Virus record (IMG/VR): IMGVR_UViG_3300017963_000229
Coordinates: 24,601 to 88,600 of that record
Strand: one strand, 5' to 3'
Length of the DNA stretch: 64,000 nucleotides
Origin: a virus
In this document: positions 19,072 to 28,294 of the stretch, piece after piece
Layout of the letters: the number at the start of each line of letters is the position of its first letter
Numbering within the stretch: position 1 is the stretch's first letter
Position numbers and translations under genes: made by a program
The notes under the pieces: model-generated
Databases searched by the model: none
Seen by the model: the letters and a program-made list of their open reading frames with translations, nothing else
What the model was told of the DNA's origin: nothing

Positions 19072-19583
19072 TAGAATGTTACCAAGCTAAAAACGTAATC
19101 AACCAAAACCACTTGACCACTTATTTTTTCACTCGTTATAGGAATTCCACCGCCATCTTTGTTTTTTACTCTTCCTATTCGAGCTATATCATGTCCTCCT
19201 GTTGTAGCATCAGCATTAGCGCTAAAAAAAATACCAATACTCTCTATAGAACTAGAGATACACTCTTCTGAAGAATATAAAAACGAATCTTTAAAACTTA
19301 TTTCTTCCCTATCCCCATCAAACCAAATGTCATAATTTCCTAAGCTATCCTCTATAAACCTTTTAGCACCATAAGTATTATCCACCGAATCACTAACACT
19401 GTGAATGTTTGGACTAGCCGTCCCTGTCCAATTTTCCGTATAAAAAGACTCATCAACAGTACTTAATAAACAAATAAAACCTAACGCCGCAACTCCCCCT
19501 CCTGTATCATTATAAGGACTATCACATGCAGACAATCCAAATAAATTATCAAATATATATCCGGCCATATTGTCAAAAATCAT
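19071..19583 (-). CDS. Tandem paralogue C, lacking the N-terminal region
   Basis: The start is the ATG at 19583 (MIFDNMAGYIFDNLFGLSAC), giving 170 residues; a TTG at 19592 would add three. It matches the middle and C-terminal part of the neighbouring family members (FDNxAGYxxDxLFGL, LGFICLLSTVDE, GAKRFIEDS, EEISFKDSFLYSSEECISSS, RIGRVKNKDGG, FSLVTF) but lacks the first 45 or so residues present in paralogues A, B and D. The missing part is the strand-rich segment containing the DE(H/D)F motif. It may be a truncated but expressed variant, as it has intact translational coupling to both neighbours, or an early stage of gene decay. Confidence 0.55.
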   Translation of the reverse strand: MIFDNMAGYIFDNLFGLSACDSPYNDTGGGVAALGFICLLSTVDESFYTENWTGTASPNIHSVSDSVDNTYGAKRFIEDSLGNYDIWFDGDREEISFKDSFLYSSEECISSSIESIGIFFSANADATTGGHDIARIGRVKNKDGGGIPITSEKISGQVVLVDYVFSLVTF

Positions 19584-19588
19584 AATTT

Positions 19589-20263
19589 TCAAAAACTAAC
19601 TAATGTAAAAATATAGTCAAAAGTTATTATTTCTTCTGAATTCTTAGTTAAGGTTACATTATTACCATCATCGTCCTTAAATCTTACCCTGCCAATCCTG
19701 CCACGCTTATTATATGATGAAGCAGTATGATTATAAGAGTCAGTATCATTATGAAATAAAATACAAAATCCATTTATATTATCAGATATGCATTCTCTTG
19801 ATAAATATACAAAACTACTCCTAAAAATAATAGATTCCCTGCGAACATCTGACTTTATTGAAGTATTATATGCACCATCAGTCGCTTCTCTAATAAAAAA
19901 TTTAGAAGCAGAACTAGTACTAGCAGAACCTGCAACACCATTGTTGGTTGTATTCCAGTCTGAATACCAATCTTCAGTATAAGTCGTTGTATCAGTATCT
20001 AAAGTGGAAAGATTAATATAAGTCAACATCGAATGCGAAGAAGGAGCATCATAATATGGATATGCGCAATTGCCTAACCCAAACAAAAAATCCAACAAAT
20101 ACCCGGCAACATTATCAAAAATTCGATTTTTACAAACTATTTCCTGTTTAAGTTCAAGCCCTTTAAGCAACTGTCCAAATGTTCCATCCTTAATGGTTTT
20201 CTCGAAATGCTCATCAGAAAAACCACCGCTATCATATTTCTTAACTTCCACAACCCCGTTCAT
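19589..20263 (-). CDS. Tandem paralogue B of a four-member phage family
   Basis: A 224-residue member of the same family (VVEVKKYDSGGFSDEHFEKT, IVCKNRIFDNVAGYLLDFLF, GLGNCAYPYYDA, ESIIFRSSFVYLSRECISDN, RGRIGRVRFKDDDGN, IITFDYIFTLVSF). Its start shares one base with the stop of the 48-residue gene upstream (TAATG), and its end overlaps the start region of paralogue C, so the genes are translationally coupled. No enzyme motif is visible. The mix of conserved core strands and variable loops rich in Ser, Thr, Asn and Tyr fits a surface-exposed structural protein. Confidence 0.6.
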   Translation of the reverse strand: MNGVVEVKKYDSGGFSDEHFEKTIKDGTFGQLLKGLELKQEIVCKNRIFDNVAGYLLDFLFGLGNCAYPYYDAPSSHSMLTYINLSTLDTDTTTYTEDWYSDWNTTNNGVAGSASTSSASKFFIREATDGAYNTSIKSDVRRESIIFRSSFVYLSRECISDNINGFCILFHNDTDSYNHTASSYNKRGRIGRVRFKDDDGNNVTLTKNSEEIITFDYIFTLVSF

Positions 20264-20409
20264 TAATCTTCCCTCTCGTTCAAATCATCCAAAAAATTAT
20301 CCAATATTTTATTTATTTCACCAATTTTTTTAACAACTATCCTATTAACATCCTGCAATTGATAATATTCATCGATAAAATCATCAAAATATTTTTTAAA
20401 TTCTTCCAT
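20263..20409 (-). CDS. Small acidic helical protein, 48 residues
   Basis: An ATG at 20409 opens a 48-codon frame ending in a TAA whose last A is the first base of the paralogue B start. The product starts MEEFKKYFDDFIDEYYQLQD and continues with a heptad-like helix rich in I, L, D and K (INKILDNFLDDLNERED at the end). It fits the gap between paralogues A and B exactly, with TAATG coupling, which supports it being real. It could be a small coiled-coil partner or chaperone of its neighbours. No family is recognised. Confidence 0.6.
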   Translation of the reverse strand: MEEFKKYFDDFIDEYYQLQDVNRIVVKKIGEINKILDNFLDDLNERED

Positions 20410-20411
20410 TT

Positions 20412-21074
20412 TTAAATACTTACTAATGTAAAAGTATACTCGAATAATAGGGCTTCCCCATCATTCTTTACAATTTGAGTCAAATTACCATCTTCATCCT
20501 TTATTCTGGCCCTCCCAATTCTTTTATTCCATGTCCACCCCAATGTGGCGTATACTCCACGAAAGTAGATACTAATATTTCTAATACTTCCTGAATTGCT
20601 CTGCGAAGGCACATATAAAAACTTATCCTTAAAAACTATCCTATCTGAATCAATATCCGCATACAGTCTATAATCTTCGATCACATTTGACATAAAATAC
20701 TTGCTACCATTACTAGTATTTACACTACTTTCTACCGAATGAATACTTGTGTTTTTAGCCTGATGATAAGTTTCAGTATAAGATGTTGTATCAGAAGTAT
20801 GAGAGCTTAAATTAATAAAACACATTCCAGCAACATGAGAACTGTGCTCAGTAATTTGTTGATCCCAATTATTCCCTAAATCACCTAAACCAAACATATG
20901 TTTTAATAATAAAGCAGGAACCATATGAAAAATCCGATTCCTACATGCATAATATTGTTTTAATTTAAAATTTTTACATAAAGCATCTGCGCCAAATTTA
21001 CTAACATAGTTAACAACTTCAACATCGCTCATACCGTTTACATCGATAAGTTTTATATCAAAAAAACCATTCAT
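20412..21074 (-). CDS. Tandem paralogue A of a four-member phage family
   Basis: This 220-residue protein has the full family pattern: FFDIKLIDVNGMSDVEVVNY, YACRNRIFHMVPALLLKHMF, GLGDLGNNWDQ, MCFINLSSHTSDTTSYTETY, SKYFMSNV, DRIVFKDKFLYVPSQSNSGS, KRIGRARIKDEDGN and a closing FEYTFTLVSI. It is the first in transcription order. The family core is conserved, whereas the loop after FGLG and the segment before SxKxF differ in each copy. The function is unknown; position between a discoidin-like protein and lectin-like fibre proteins suggests a virion surface role. Confidence 0.6.
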   Translation of the reverse strand: MNGFFDIKLIDVNGMSDVEVVNYVSKFGADALCKNFKLKQYYACRNRIFHMVPALLLKHMFGLGDLGNNWDQQITEHSSHVAGMCFINLSSHTSDTTSYTETYHQAKNTSIHSVESSVNTSNGSKYFMSNVIEDYRLYADIDSDRIVFKDKFLYVPSQSNSGSIRNISIYFRGVYATLGWTWNKRIGRARIKDEDGNLTQIVKNDGEALLFEYTFTLVSI

Positions 21075-21080
21075 TAATAT

Positions 21081-21143
21081 CTATACCCAAATCAATATTG
21101 CCAATAATATAATAAACAAAAATCCTAAAAAATAAGCCAACAT
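21081..21143 (-). CDS. Possible 20-residue single-pass membrane peptide
   Basis: The ATG at 21143 follows the stop of the 856-residue gene by one base (TAATATG), and the frame ends at a TAG seven bases before paralogue A. The product, MLAYFLGFLFIILLAILIWV, is entirely a membrane segment. It fills the gap exactly, which is suggestive. However, 20 codons can occur by chance, and only a weak GGTGG ribosome site lies upstream. It could also be plain spacer sequence. Confidence 0.3.
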   Translation of the reverse strand: MLAYFLGFLFIILLAILIWV

Positions 21144-21144
21144 A

Positions 21145-23715
21145 TTAAACCCATCCACCTGGAACGTTGCCAGTTAAATCTATTCTATATATTATTACTA
21201 ACGCTTCATGAGGTGACTTCCTTATTTCTTGTGTTACTCCCCTTTTTGAGTCGTTGGTTAGCCCAAGTTTTGTATTAATCCCCGCACCATTATCAAGATC
21301 TATAAAACTTCTTTTGCCGGCCACCGTAGCCCTAAACCATAAATACCCCATAGTTGATCTGTAGGCTTCTACTCCGTACGCCCTTACTGCCTGATTAATT
21401 GCATCAACAATATCATTCACATCAGTAGTAGCAACCATATTGGGTAAATCATAGTCATAATAAGTTGGGACACCATCAGTAGCAAACCTTAAAGTATCAC
21501 CAGAAAAAGAAACACTACTCATTTGTTCAAAAGCCATCAATGCCGAAACTTTTATCCCCCTGGAAGGATCATTAGCTGTCACTGCCGACAGCCTCACTCC
21601 ATAACAAGCAATTTGTGAAAACGTATATTCGTACCCGTATGCCCCACCATTGTAAATATTGCTAGATTGAGACGATGCACTGTAATCCGCTACTTCTGTC
21701 CAATCGCTATCATCGCCCGGTTTCGTCCCTGTCAAAACATCAATCTTAAACAGATCCGGACAGAAAATTTTATTTTGACCCGACGGAAAAACTACCCTAA
21801 TTCCCGTTAAATTCTTTTGAGCACTCCAAACCCTGCCACACATATGAGGACCCGCCCCATCTGTTGAAGCAAAATATTCACCCAACACAACATCCCCAGG
21901 CTCGTCTGCATCGTTAATATTGTATCCTCCACCATAAAGCTCTGACACTGCATAATTATTTCGATATTGTAAAGTAGTACCACTTGGTACTGCCTCTATT
22001 AAAAATGTCCCATTATTCCCAGATGATATAGTCCCATCATCATTATCATCTTTAGTAAATCCAGTTATTGTAATAAAACTTCCTATTATGCTGGAGGTCC
22101 AACTGGCGCCCCCAATCGTTAATGTAACTAAATTGCCAGCTACCGAAAAATTATCCGTTGTTCCATTACCAAATCCGGCGTCCACCCCTTTTGTCCTTCC
22201 CTCATTTTCTACCCTCCCATCAAACATTTTCGAAGCATTATATACTGTATAAACTCCATCCCCAGCAGCCATAAAATTTTCAGTTACTGTGGAATTAGGG
22301 GTTTCAAAAACCTTTACCATCCACTCGCTCAAGATTGCTTCAATTGTATAATCTCTATTATTGTTTGGATCAGTTGAATTACTAATCCTTAAAGTTTTTC
22401 TAAGATGGGCATCTTTGTTAAAACCATAAGTAGTTGTTAATGCCGCTATAACGTTACTACGCTTAAATGTAATTATTCTAGTTGTAGCATTAATATTGTC
22501 ATTGGCATCGCCAGAAATATCTGAATCAACCTGTACCTCTGCTAATTTACTATTCGAAACATATCCATCATTAGTAATAGTTGTAACCAAATCAGGATAC
22601 GTATATTCATCTAAATCAACCCCTTGAGCCTGAGCCTCATGTTGATAAACTCTATCCGAAATTCCTTGAAAAGTTCCTGCCAACCCAACAATAGACCGAA
22701 CACCTGTCTGATTGTCCGCCTCCCCATTCCCGCAATTTACGCCATAAGCTAATCCAACACCAGTAATAGGAAAATTATCTATATATTTATTATTTCCTGC
22801 CTCGTTTGCCACCCCAGCACTCATTCCACTAACTGTAAAACCAACGTTAGCAACATTCTCAGTTATAGTCCTTTGATGAACTGTGCCTGGTATATCATGC
22901 GTAAGGTTTACTACCCCTACCCCGCCATCAGACGCAGTTATATATAACTCGCTTCCATTGATTTCAGCTATTATAGAATCCTTAACATCATCAACCGTGT
23001 CAGCCCCAGTGTAAGATACTGGCCTTTTACGTTCAGTCCATGATCCATCACTGTCAAATTCAAAATCTAATGAATTATGAAAACCATCATCAATTGTAAA
23101 ATAATCCGTATCTAATAATGATGCCCCATCTACAACATTAATGGTTCCTGTAGACGATGCATAAGTAGTTGTTGGCTGAGCATAAAATATGAACTCGGCC
23201 TCTCCATATGGATTAGTACTACGATACTCTTTTGAAATAGTTTTTAACTCACCAGTTGCGTCGCTTAATAGTACCGCCCGCCTCCCCTCACCTGGAGTCG
23301 TATTATCCGATGAGATTCGATCGTTATATTGATTGTCACTTTCATTAAAAAGGACCTTTTTATCACCAAGCTTTCCATCCGTTGTAGGACTATCCGCCGC
23401 AACAAAAAATGCTTGAAAAGGATTCCTCGTTTGTCCATAAGTAATATCAGAAGGCACATAAGGACCGCCTGGATGACCTTTTAATAACTCATGAAGCATT
23501 CTGGATAATCCACGCTTCGTGAATTTATTCTTAAACCTTTTATCCGCTACAACCCGATTCGAATCTTTAGGAATATAATTTCCCCTCTTATCCTTCTCCA
23601 TCAAATCATGCAATTCAATTGCACCATTTTTCCCAGTTCCCTTTATCCCTCGAGCATCCAAGTTGACAACTCTAAAAGCTCCTGAAACTCCTAAAATACC
23701 TTTGCCTTTATACAT
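21145..23715 (-). CDS. Large virion protein with discoidin-like C-terminal domain
   Basis: An 856-residue product. The N-terminus (MYKGKGILGVSGAFRVVNLD) is followed by a helical basic segment (FKNKFTKRGLSRMLHELLKG). Beta-rich repeats follow, including two DV-x-D(A/S)I-x-x-x-I motifs that resemble the short inserts seen in sheath and flagellin-like proteins (VDDVKDSIIAEINGSELYI and VNDIVDAINQAVRAYGVEAY). Residues about 590-760 read like an F5/8 type C (discoidin) domain: MCGRVWSAQKNLTGIRVVFP, then QIACYGVRLSAVTAN and GIKVSALMAFEQ. Discoidin domains bind sugars, so a role in host-surface contact is plausible. It follows the BRO-N gene and precedes the four-member family. The exact virion location is not known. 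Confidence 0.55.
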   Translation of the reverse strand: MYKGKGILGVSGAFRVVNLDARGIKGTGKNGAIELHDLMEKDKRGNYIPKDSNRVVADKRFKNKFTKRGLSRMLHELLKGHPGGPYVPSDITYGQTRNPFQAFFVAADSPTTDGKLGDKKVLFNESDNQYNDRISSDNTTPGEGRRAVLLSDATGELKTISKEYRSTNPYGEAEFIFYAQPTTTYASSTGTINVVDGASLLDTDYFTIDDGFHNSLDFEFDSDGSWTERKRPVSYTGADTVDDVKDSIIAEINGSELYITASDGGVGVVNLTHDIPGTVHQRTITENVANVGFTVSGMSAGVANEAGNNKYIDNFPITGVGLAYGVNCGNGEADNQTGVRSIVGLAGTFQGISDRVYQHEAQAQGVDLDEYTYPDLVTTITNDGYVSNSKLAEVQVDSDISGDANDNINATTRIITFKRSNVIAALTTTYGFNKDAHLRKTLRISNSTDPNNNRDYTIEAILSEWMVKVFETPNSTVTENFMAAGDGVYTVYNASKMFDGRVENEGRTKGVDAGFGNGTTDNFSVAGNLVTLTIGGASWTSSIIGSFITITGFTKDDNDDGTISSGNNGTFLIEAVPSGTTLQYRNNYAVSELYGGGYNINDADEPGDVVLGEYFASTDGAGPHMCGRVWSAQKNLTGIRVVFPSGQNKIFCPDLFKIDVLTGTKPGDDSDWTEVADYSASSQSSNIYNGGAYGYEYTFSQIACYGVRLSAVTANDPSRGIKVSALMAFEQMSSVSFSGDTLRFATDGVPTYYDYDLPNMVATTDVNDIVDAINQAVRAYGVEAYRSTMGYLWFRATVAGKRSFIDLDNGAGINTKLGLTNDSKRGVTQEIRKSPHEALVIIYRIDLTGNVPGGWV

Positions 23716-23734
23716 ACTGTTCCCTGTCCTTACC

Positions 23735-24076
23735 TTAACTCTTTTTCATTCCATAATACTCAAAATCTTCGCCTTGCTCTGAAAGGAGAAGCAAACTATT
23801 TACTCTAGTAAAATCAGTATCTTGACGAGTGCCGGAATTCGGTACTCGTAAAAATTCTTTAAATTGCTTTAGTTTTTCACCTTCAAGTTTACAAATCATA
23901 TCATCATCGAATTCATCCTTCCACTCGTCAAAAATATTTTTCAAGAGCCTTTTCCCATCCTCTGAATATTCCAGAATTCGACCTATCTCGCGAGCTATAA
24001 ACCAGGGTTGTCCATCAATCTCAATCACAGTTAAACTATTGTTTTCAAAATTAAAATGCTTAATCAAATCTTTCAT
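23735..24076 (-). CDS. BRO-N domain protein
   Basis: This 113-residue protein carries the N-terminal BRO/antirepressor fold: FNFENNSLTVIEIDGQPWFI then AREIGRILEYSEDGKRLLKN. Family knowledge places Bro-N domains in phage antirepressors and DNA-binding regulators, usually with a second C-terminal domain such as KilA-C or Ant. Here there is almost nothing after the BRO-N core; the protein ends YYGMKKS. It is odd to find it between a gpI-like baseplate gene and a structural gene, and it may be an accessory insertion. A regulatory role is likely, but the target is not visible. Confidence 0.65.
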   Translation of the reverse strand: MKDLIKHFNFENNSLTVIEIDGQPWFIAREIGRILEYSEDGKRLLKNIFDEWKDEFDDDMICKLEGEKLKQFKEFLRVPNSGTRQDTDFTRVNSLLLLSEQGEDFEYYGMKKS

Positions 24077-24125
24077 TTTTCATCCTCCGCCAACACGATA
24101 CTATGAAAAAAACTGACTAATCAAC

Positions 24126-24611
24126 TTACCCAATAGTTCCGACATATTCATTTAGAATCCACGGTTCTTCTGACGTGTAATCTGTCCCATCCCACCAAAG
24201 TTCTGTCACTTCAACATCGAATCCATAAATTGCCGCTAATGTTTCAAACGATTTAACTGTTCCTTTGATAATATTAAATCTTGTTGCTATTTTTATAGCC
24301 ATCCTTTGATAATCATCAGGATTATAATCATCTATCTCCACCCCAAAATTATCAGCTAAGTGCTTTATTAAATCAGTCCTGATCTCATCAGGATTAGATA
24401 ATGTTGTATATCTTTGAATTAACGCTTGCATCTCATTAAAGGACTGAGATATGGCTGTGATAAACTTCTGATACAAGTAATCATTGTTAGCATCTTCCTC
24501 TATATAATGCTCAGGAAGAGACTCATACAACACCATATAAGCCCAATCATCGTGACCAAAAGGACGATCACCAAATGGTTGGTGTCCAAATCCATGCGAT
24601 GTTAAAGTCAT
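24126..24611 (-). CDS. Baseplate protein, P2 gpI-like
   Basis: A 161-residue protein with the features of the phage P2 gpI family: an N-terminal loop (MTLTSHGFGHQPFGDRPFGH), a helix with YESLPEHYIEEDANNDYLYQ, a long helix FITAISQSFNEMQALIQRYT, then LADNFGVEIDDYNPDDYQRM and IIKGTVKSFETLAAIYGF. In P2-type tails gpI sits at the outer baseplate and links J to the fibres. Here it follows the J gene after one small gene, the expected order. A tail-wedge role is therefore well supported by both sequence and synteny. Confidence 0.75.
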   Translation of the reverse strand: MTLTSHGFGHQPFGDRPFGHDDWAYMVLYESLPEHYIEEDANNDYLYQKFITAISQSFNEMQALIQRYTTLSNPDEIRTDLIKHLADNFGVEIDDYNPDDYQRMAIKIATRFNIIKGTVKSFETLAAIYGFDVEVTELWWDGTDYTSEEPWILNEYVGTIG

Positions 24612-24612
24612 G

Positions 24613-25041
24613 TTATGTACCAGTTATTTTTGTACCATCTTTAAGATATAAGTCATCGTTTACCCGAACACCTAAAAACAGCTTATCATGATCTGTTCCT
24701 ACTCCAGACGCTGCTTGCAATGTTAATGTCCCCGTCCCTGTTATCGGCCTACTAATAACGGCATAAACAGATTGTCCTTCCGTTACTACTAAACTGTCAG
24801 TCGTAATCGTTCTACTTGCTCCATTTAATGAACTAACAACAATTAAATCAGCACTCCAAGAAAACGTATTAGTAGCAAGCGTTAAAGCTAATGTCCCACC
24901 ACCCAACAATGTAATATGTGCATCTTCCCTTAACGCGTAAACAGAAGAATCAATCGAATTCATTAATCCTGTAAAAATATCATTATACGGCTCTTGATGC
25001 TCCGAAGGATATTGAAAACTCATTTTGCTTGTAAAAGGCAT
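24613..25041 (-). CDS. Small structural protein between J and gpI
   Basis: A 142-residue protein, rich in Ser, Thr, Gly and Leu, with an N-terminal helical part (YNDIFTGLMNSIDSSVYALR) and a beta-rich remainder (ITLLGGGTLALTLATNTFSW, LFLGVRVNDDLYLKDG). The pattern fits a small baseplate or fibre-connector protein, and it lies between the J and gpI genes. It is not a recognised family to me. The stop is one base from the gpI start, so the genes are co-translated. Confidence 0.55.
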   Translation of the reverse strand: MPFTSKMSFQYPSEHQEPYNDIFTGLMNSIDSSVYALREDAHITLLGGGTLALTLATNTFSWSADLIVVSSLNGASRTITTDSLVVTEGQSVYAVISRPITGTGTLTLQAASGVGTDHDKLFLGVRVNDDLYLKDGTKITGT

Positions 25042-25059
25042 ATTTTATTTTTCCCCTTT

Positions 25060-27807
25060 TTAATCTACAACTAAGGTTACCGAAGTTCCAGACCCTTTTG
25101 TAACTATTTGTTCTTCTAATATCTCCAAATCTCCATCACTATTAACACTTGGCGGTGTATCTGTCACATATGAATCTGCAAATTCAACATTGGCAATGCT
25201 AACATTTACATATTCATATTTAGTCTCTCCAGCCAACGTAACAACATTGTCTCTTATTGCTTGATTAAATTCGTCCAACCTAAGTGCATCTCCAAAATCT
25301 CTACCCTTTAAAACATTATCTACCTGAGTACTCACCTCGTTTAAAACAGTCGCTGCTGTAAAAGCTTCCTTTACTTTTACCTTGACAGCAACGTCAACAT
25401 TAAGTAAACTGCTTATTCCGCTTACCACTGAAACCGTAACTGTCGCTGTTGCTCTTGTATCTAAATGATCCTTTAATGCAGATATTAATCCGTTTGAAGG
25501 TGCAGTATAAAAACCTGAAACATCGACAGCCAAAATAAGAATTTTTATTATGTTAACTTTGCATTGATCACTAATAACTTCATCTAAGTAATCTTCCAGG
25601 CTAGTTACTGCTGTTGCAACATTGGTCGGAATAACTAAAGCATAAGTAACATAAGTATCACTCGTATTACTAGCTGTTGTTATTCCTGTACAGTTAGTAT
25701 CTATATCATCCATATTTATATCTATATTGTCCAACTCAGTACTAATACTCCCACTGTCAGTTACAACCTGATCCGCGTCTGTTTCAGCTTCATCTAAATC
25801 CAACTCTGCATCTGCCATTGCAGTAATTATTGACTGATTTATATATTGATAATTAATATAAATATTCTCCCCATAGGCAGAGCTGATTCCTTCCGGAGCT
25901 ATATTAAAAGTAATTGCCAACGCCGCCGTTGTATAATTAATCGATCCCGTACTTACTCCTGGACCAGTTATAGCCCCCGCCCCATTGTCAGCTCCATAAA
26001 CCGCGTCACCGTATATCTCAATAATTAAATCATCTCCAAAAATACGAGTTCCTGAATATCTAATTGTATTTTCGTCAATATATTCTACTATCTTACGCTT
26101 TACTCCACCAATTTTTACAGCATTGCTCACATGGCCAGATGTAAAAAATCCAGCTGTAGCCACTATTAAATAACCTGCCGACGTGTCGCAATCGCCAATA
26201 TTGGATGTTTTTATCACAGACGGATTAACCGTAATAAAAAGTGATTTAGCAACCGGAGCAAAGGTTAACGTTTTTGAAAATGCTACTGTCGTCCCATCCC
26301 CCTGGCCTAATATCTCCTGAAACGGAATTGCATTAGCTACAATCTCAGCCTCATCAAGATCTAATTTAGCATCTGCTAAATGATTTTTAATATTTGTAAC
26401 ATCTGCAGAGATGGTAGTTAAAAGAGTCCTTATTGCAGCAGTTTTAATCTTTGAATCAGCCGTTTCGGTATTAATAGCACTCGAATAACTTCTTATATTT
26501 GTATTTTGGGTATTAATAATGCTTAAAAAATTGCTTAAATTCGCCGTCGCCTGATTAATTGCTGCTAACCCCGACTGAATGCCTGCCTCGTTTTCAACCC
26601 CTAAAAGCCTCGTTGCGTTGGCCTTCTCAATCGCACCATAAACTCCATGGCTATATTTTTCTGATAACGTAATATAATCGCTTCTTGATACCGCCCTGTC
26701 CGCTGTTGCGAAATATTTAGGAGCATTAGCCTTAATCGATGCCAACGATTCTTCCGCCGATGCCCCCGATGAGGCTAAAGGATTATTGGTCGTTAAACCA
26801 ATCGTCTGAAGATTAACTGTTATCGAATTCTTAAACGATGTTATTGTCTCCGCTGCAACACTTCCGTTAATTCCACTCCCAGCAATATAGGTTACCTTTA
26901 TTTCAGCACCGTCCGACGGTATATTACCTATGGCCCCATTTCCAAAAACAATAGTTTGAGGATCCGCGGCATAATCCACCATATATTGATCTGTTTGATC
27001 AAATTCTAAAAAATCATTTTCCGTCCACTCCGCACCGTCAACCGTTACCGTTACAGACTCCATCGCTATATATTTGTCGTCCGGCACTGTCGTTAATTTA
27101 AATATCTGGTTGGCTGTTCCATCAGAAGTAAAAAACTCTGTCTTTGTCTCGCCCTCGTACGCCGATATATTTTGACCCAATAAAAAAGTTGTTTTTGTAT
27201 ACGGATAAGAAGCCCCAGCCTGCTCTGCCGCAGTAAATGTTACATCTTGATTTAATTCGTAAATTAACCCATTAGGTGCATTTAATTTTTCACCGGCCGG
27301 AATGGTAATATCAAAACCATAATTCTTGTCTAAAATAATTTCCAAATCAACCGACGCATTAACCATCGGTCCAGGCTTGTATCCTAACAATTTTGCAAAT
27401 CGATTTACGCTAGATCTTAGACGGGCCGTCGTAATAAAATTTTCTTCAACTTGCTTATCTAAATACCAAGACAGTGTGTCCAACCCAAATGACACATACT
27501 GCACTATCATAATTGCCAATTGAGAAATGGCAAAATCATTAAAACTATCCCCATACTGCTCTTTGATAAAAGCTAAAATCTCATCTTGAAATGTTCCATA
27601 ATCTCTTCCAGCATACTTAACACGAGCCAATGTATGCCCAATACGCGTTGCCTCCCTTATTGATGCCCCCGTGTCAATTTCCTCCCACGTTGCAGGATCA
27701 ACGGCATTAGTTCGTATGTAAATTTTATCATCTGAAGTGTTGTAATAAATATAATACTGATCAACACTGGATGGATGAGCGGTTAATTCAGGAATGCCTA
27801 AAATCAT
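25060..27807 (-). CDS. Baseplate wedge protein J
   Basis: At 915 residues this is much longer than P2 gpJ (about 300) and nearer the long J-like proteins of larger myoviruses. The gpJ-like features are the N-terminal half with RLRSSVNRFAKLLGYKPGPM, VTYIAGSGINGSVAAETITS and SLASIKANAPKYFATADRAV followed by SRSDYITLSEKYSHGVYGAI. These match the BaseJ motif of an A/RA-S-x-D-Y segment after a translocated beta domain. The C-terminal part has the expected TATVTVSVVSGISSLLNVDV region and a final beta segment. An insert of about 300 residues in the middle contains alanine/aspartate-rich helices (LADAKLDLDEAEIVANAIPF and a second similar stretch), probably coiled coil. Together with gp25 it forms the baseplate wedge. 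Confidence 0.85.
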   Translation of the reverse strand: MILGIPELTAHPSSVDQYYIYYNTSDDKIYIRTNAVDPATWEEIDTGASIREATRIGHTLARVKYAGRDYGTFQDEILAFIKEQYGDSFNDFAISQLAIMIVQYVSFGLDTLSWYLDKQVEENFITTARLRSSVNRFAKLLGYKPGPMVNASVDLEIILDKNYGFDITIPAGEKLNAPNGLIYELNQDVTFTAAEQAGASYPYTKTTFLLGQNISAYEGETKTEFFTSDGTANQIFKLTTVPDDKYIAMESVTVTVDGAEWTENDFLEFDQTDQYMVDYAADPQTIVFGNGAIGNIPSDGAEIKVTYIAGSGINGSVAAETITSFKNSITVNLQTIGLTTNNPLASSGASAEESLASIKANAPKYFATADRAVSRSDYITLSEKYSHGVYGAIEKANATRLLGVENEAGIQSGLAAINQATANLSNFLSIINTQNTNIRSYSSAINTETADSKIKTAAIRTLLTTISADVTNIKNHLADAKLDLDEAEIVANAIPFQEILGQGDGTTVAFSKTLTFAPVAKSLFITVNPSVIKTSNIGDCDTSAGYLIVATAGFFTSGHVSNAVKIGGVKRKIVEYIDENTIRYSGTRIFGDDLIIEIYGDAVYGADNGAGAITGPGVSTGSINYTTAALAITFNIAPEGISSAYGENIYINYQYINQSIITAMADAELDLDEAETDADQVVTDSGSISTELDNIDINMDDIDTNCTGITTASNTSDTYVTYALVIPTNVATAVTSLEDYLDEVISDQCKVNIIKILILAVDVSGFYTAPSNGLISALKDHLDTRATATVTVSVVSGISSLLNVDVAVKVKVKEAFTAATVLNEVSTQVDNVLKGRDFGDALRLDEFNQAIRDNVVTLAGETKYEYVNVSIANVEFADSYVTDTPPSVNSDGDLEILEEQIVTKGSGTSVTLVVD

Positions 27808-27816
27808 CTTATTTCC

Positions 27817-28182
27817 CTAAACAACAATTTTATCTATCTCAATTTTTACGTCATCAGCTTCGTTTAAATACTCATAAAACACATCAATAGTAATAGTTGA
27901 TTCGTCAATGACAACATCTATCTTTAAAATATCCACCCTCTTTTCCCATGCACTAATAGCCCTGTACACTTCCTCTTTTATTTTTACTATTGTCAGCTCG
28001 TTATTATTATCAAATAATAGTCTATAAATCAAACTTCCGTAAGTTGGCTCCCTTATCCTCTCGCCCATCCTAGTCTTGATTATCTGAATTATAGAACCTT
28101 TGACTACGTTTCGATCATAATCTGCCGAGGGTATACCATCATCCCCTTTGCGCCATGGAAAAGAAATCCCATATAAACCCAT
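27817..28182 (-). CDS. Baseplate wedge protein gp25/W-like
   Basis: A 121-residue protein of the gp25/W family: YGISFPWRKGDDGIPSADYD at the N-terminus, a VVKGSIIQIIKTRMGERIRE helix with the R-x-R-E/P core that in family members reads RxxEP, then PTYGSLIYRLLFD, where G-S-x-L-x-x-L-L-F is typical. Members form the inner baseplate ring and are believed to seed sheath contraction. The gene lies just upstream (in transcription order) of the J gene, the canonical pair order. Confidence 0.88.
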   Translation of the reverse strand: MGLYGISFPWRKGDDGIPSADYDRNVVKGSIIQIIKTRMGERIREPTYGSLIYRLLFDNNNELTIVKIKEEVYRAISAWEKRVDILKIDVVIDESTITIDVFYEYLNEADDVKIEIDKIVV

Positions 28183-28234
28183 TGAGAAACCCTTAAAATA
28201 TTTAGATTTTTACACACATTCTAATAGACGATAG

Positions 28235-28283
28235 CATAAAATGATAAGAAAATCAACTAGATTGCTTGGATATTTGTTTTTAG
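28235..28283. repeat. 48-bp direct repeat, copy 1, beside the ART-like gene
   Basis: The sequence starting cataaaatgataagaaaatc and running through aactagattgcttggatatt also occurs at 28912-28961, with one substitution and one extra T. The two copies flank the ART-like gene at 28882-28295. No hairpin is evident. They could be insertion-associated duplications or a shared regulatory element. Confidence 0.9.
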
Positions 28284-28294
28284 AAAAAAAAGAT

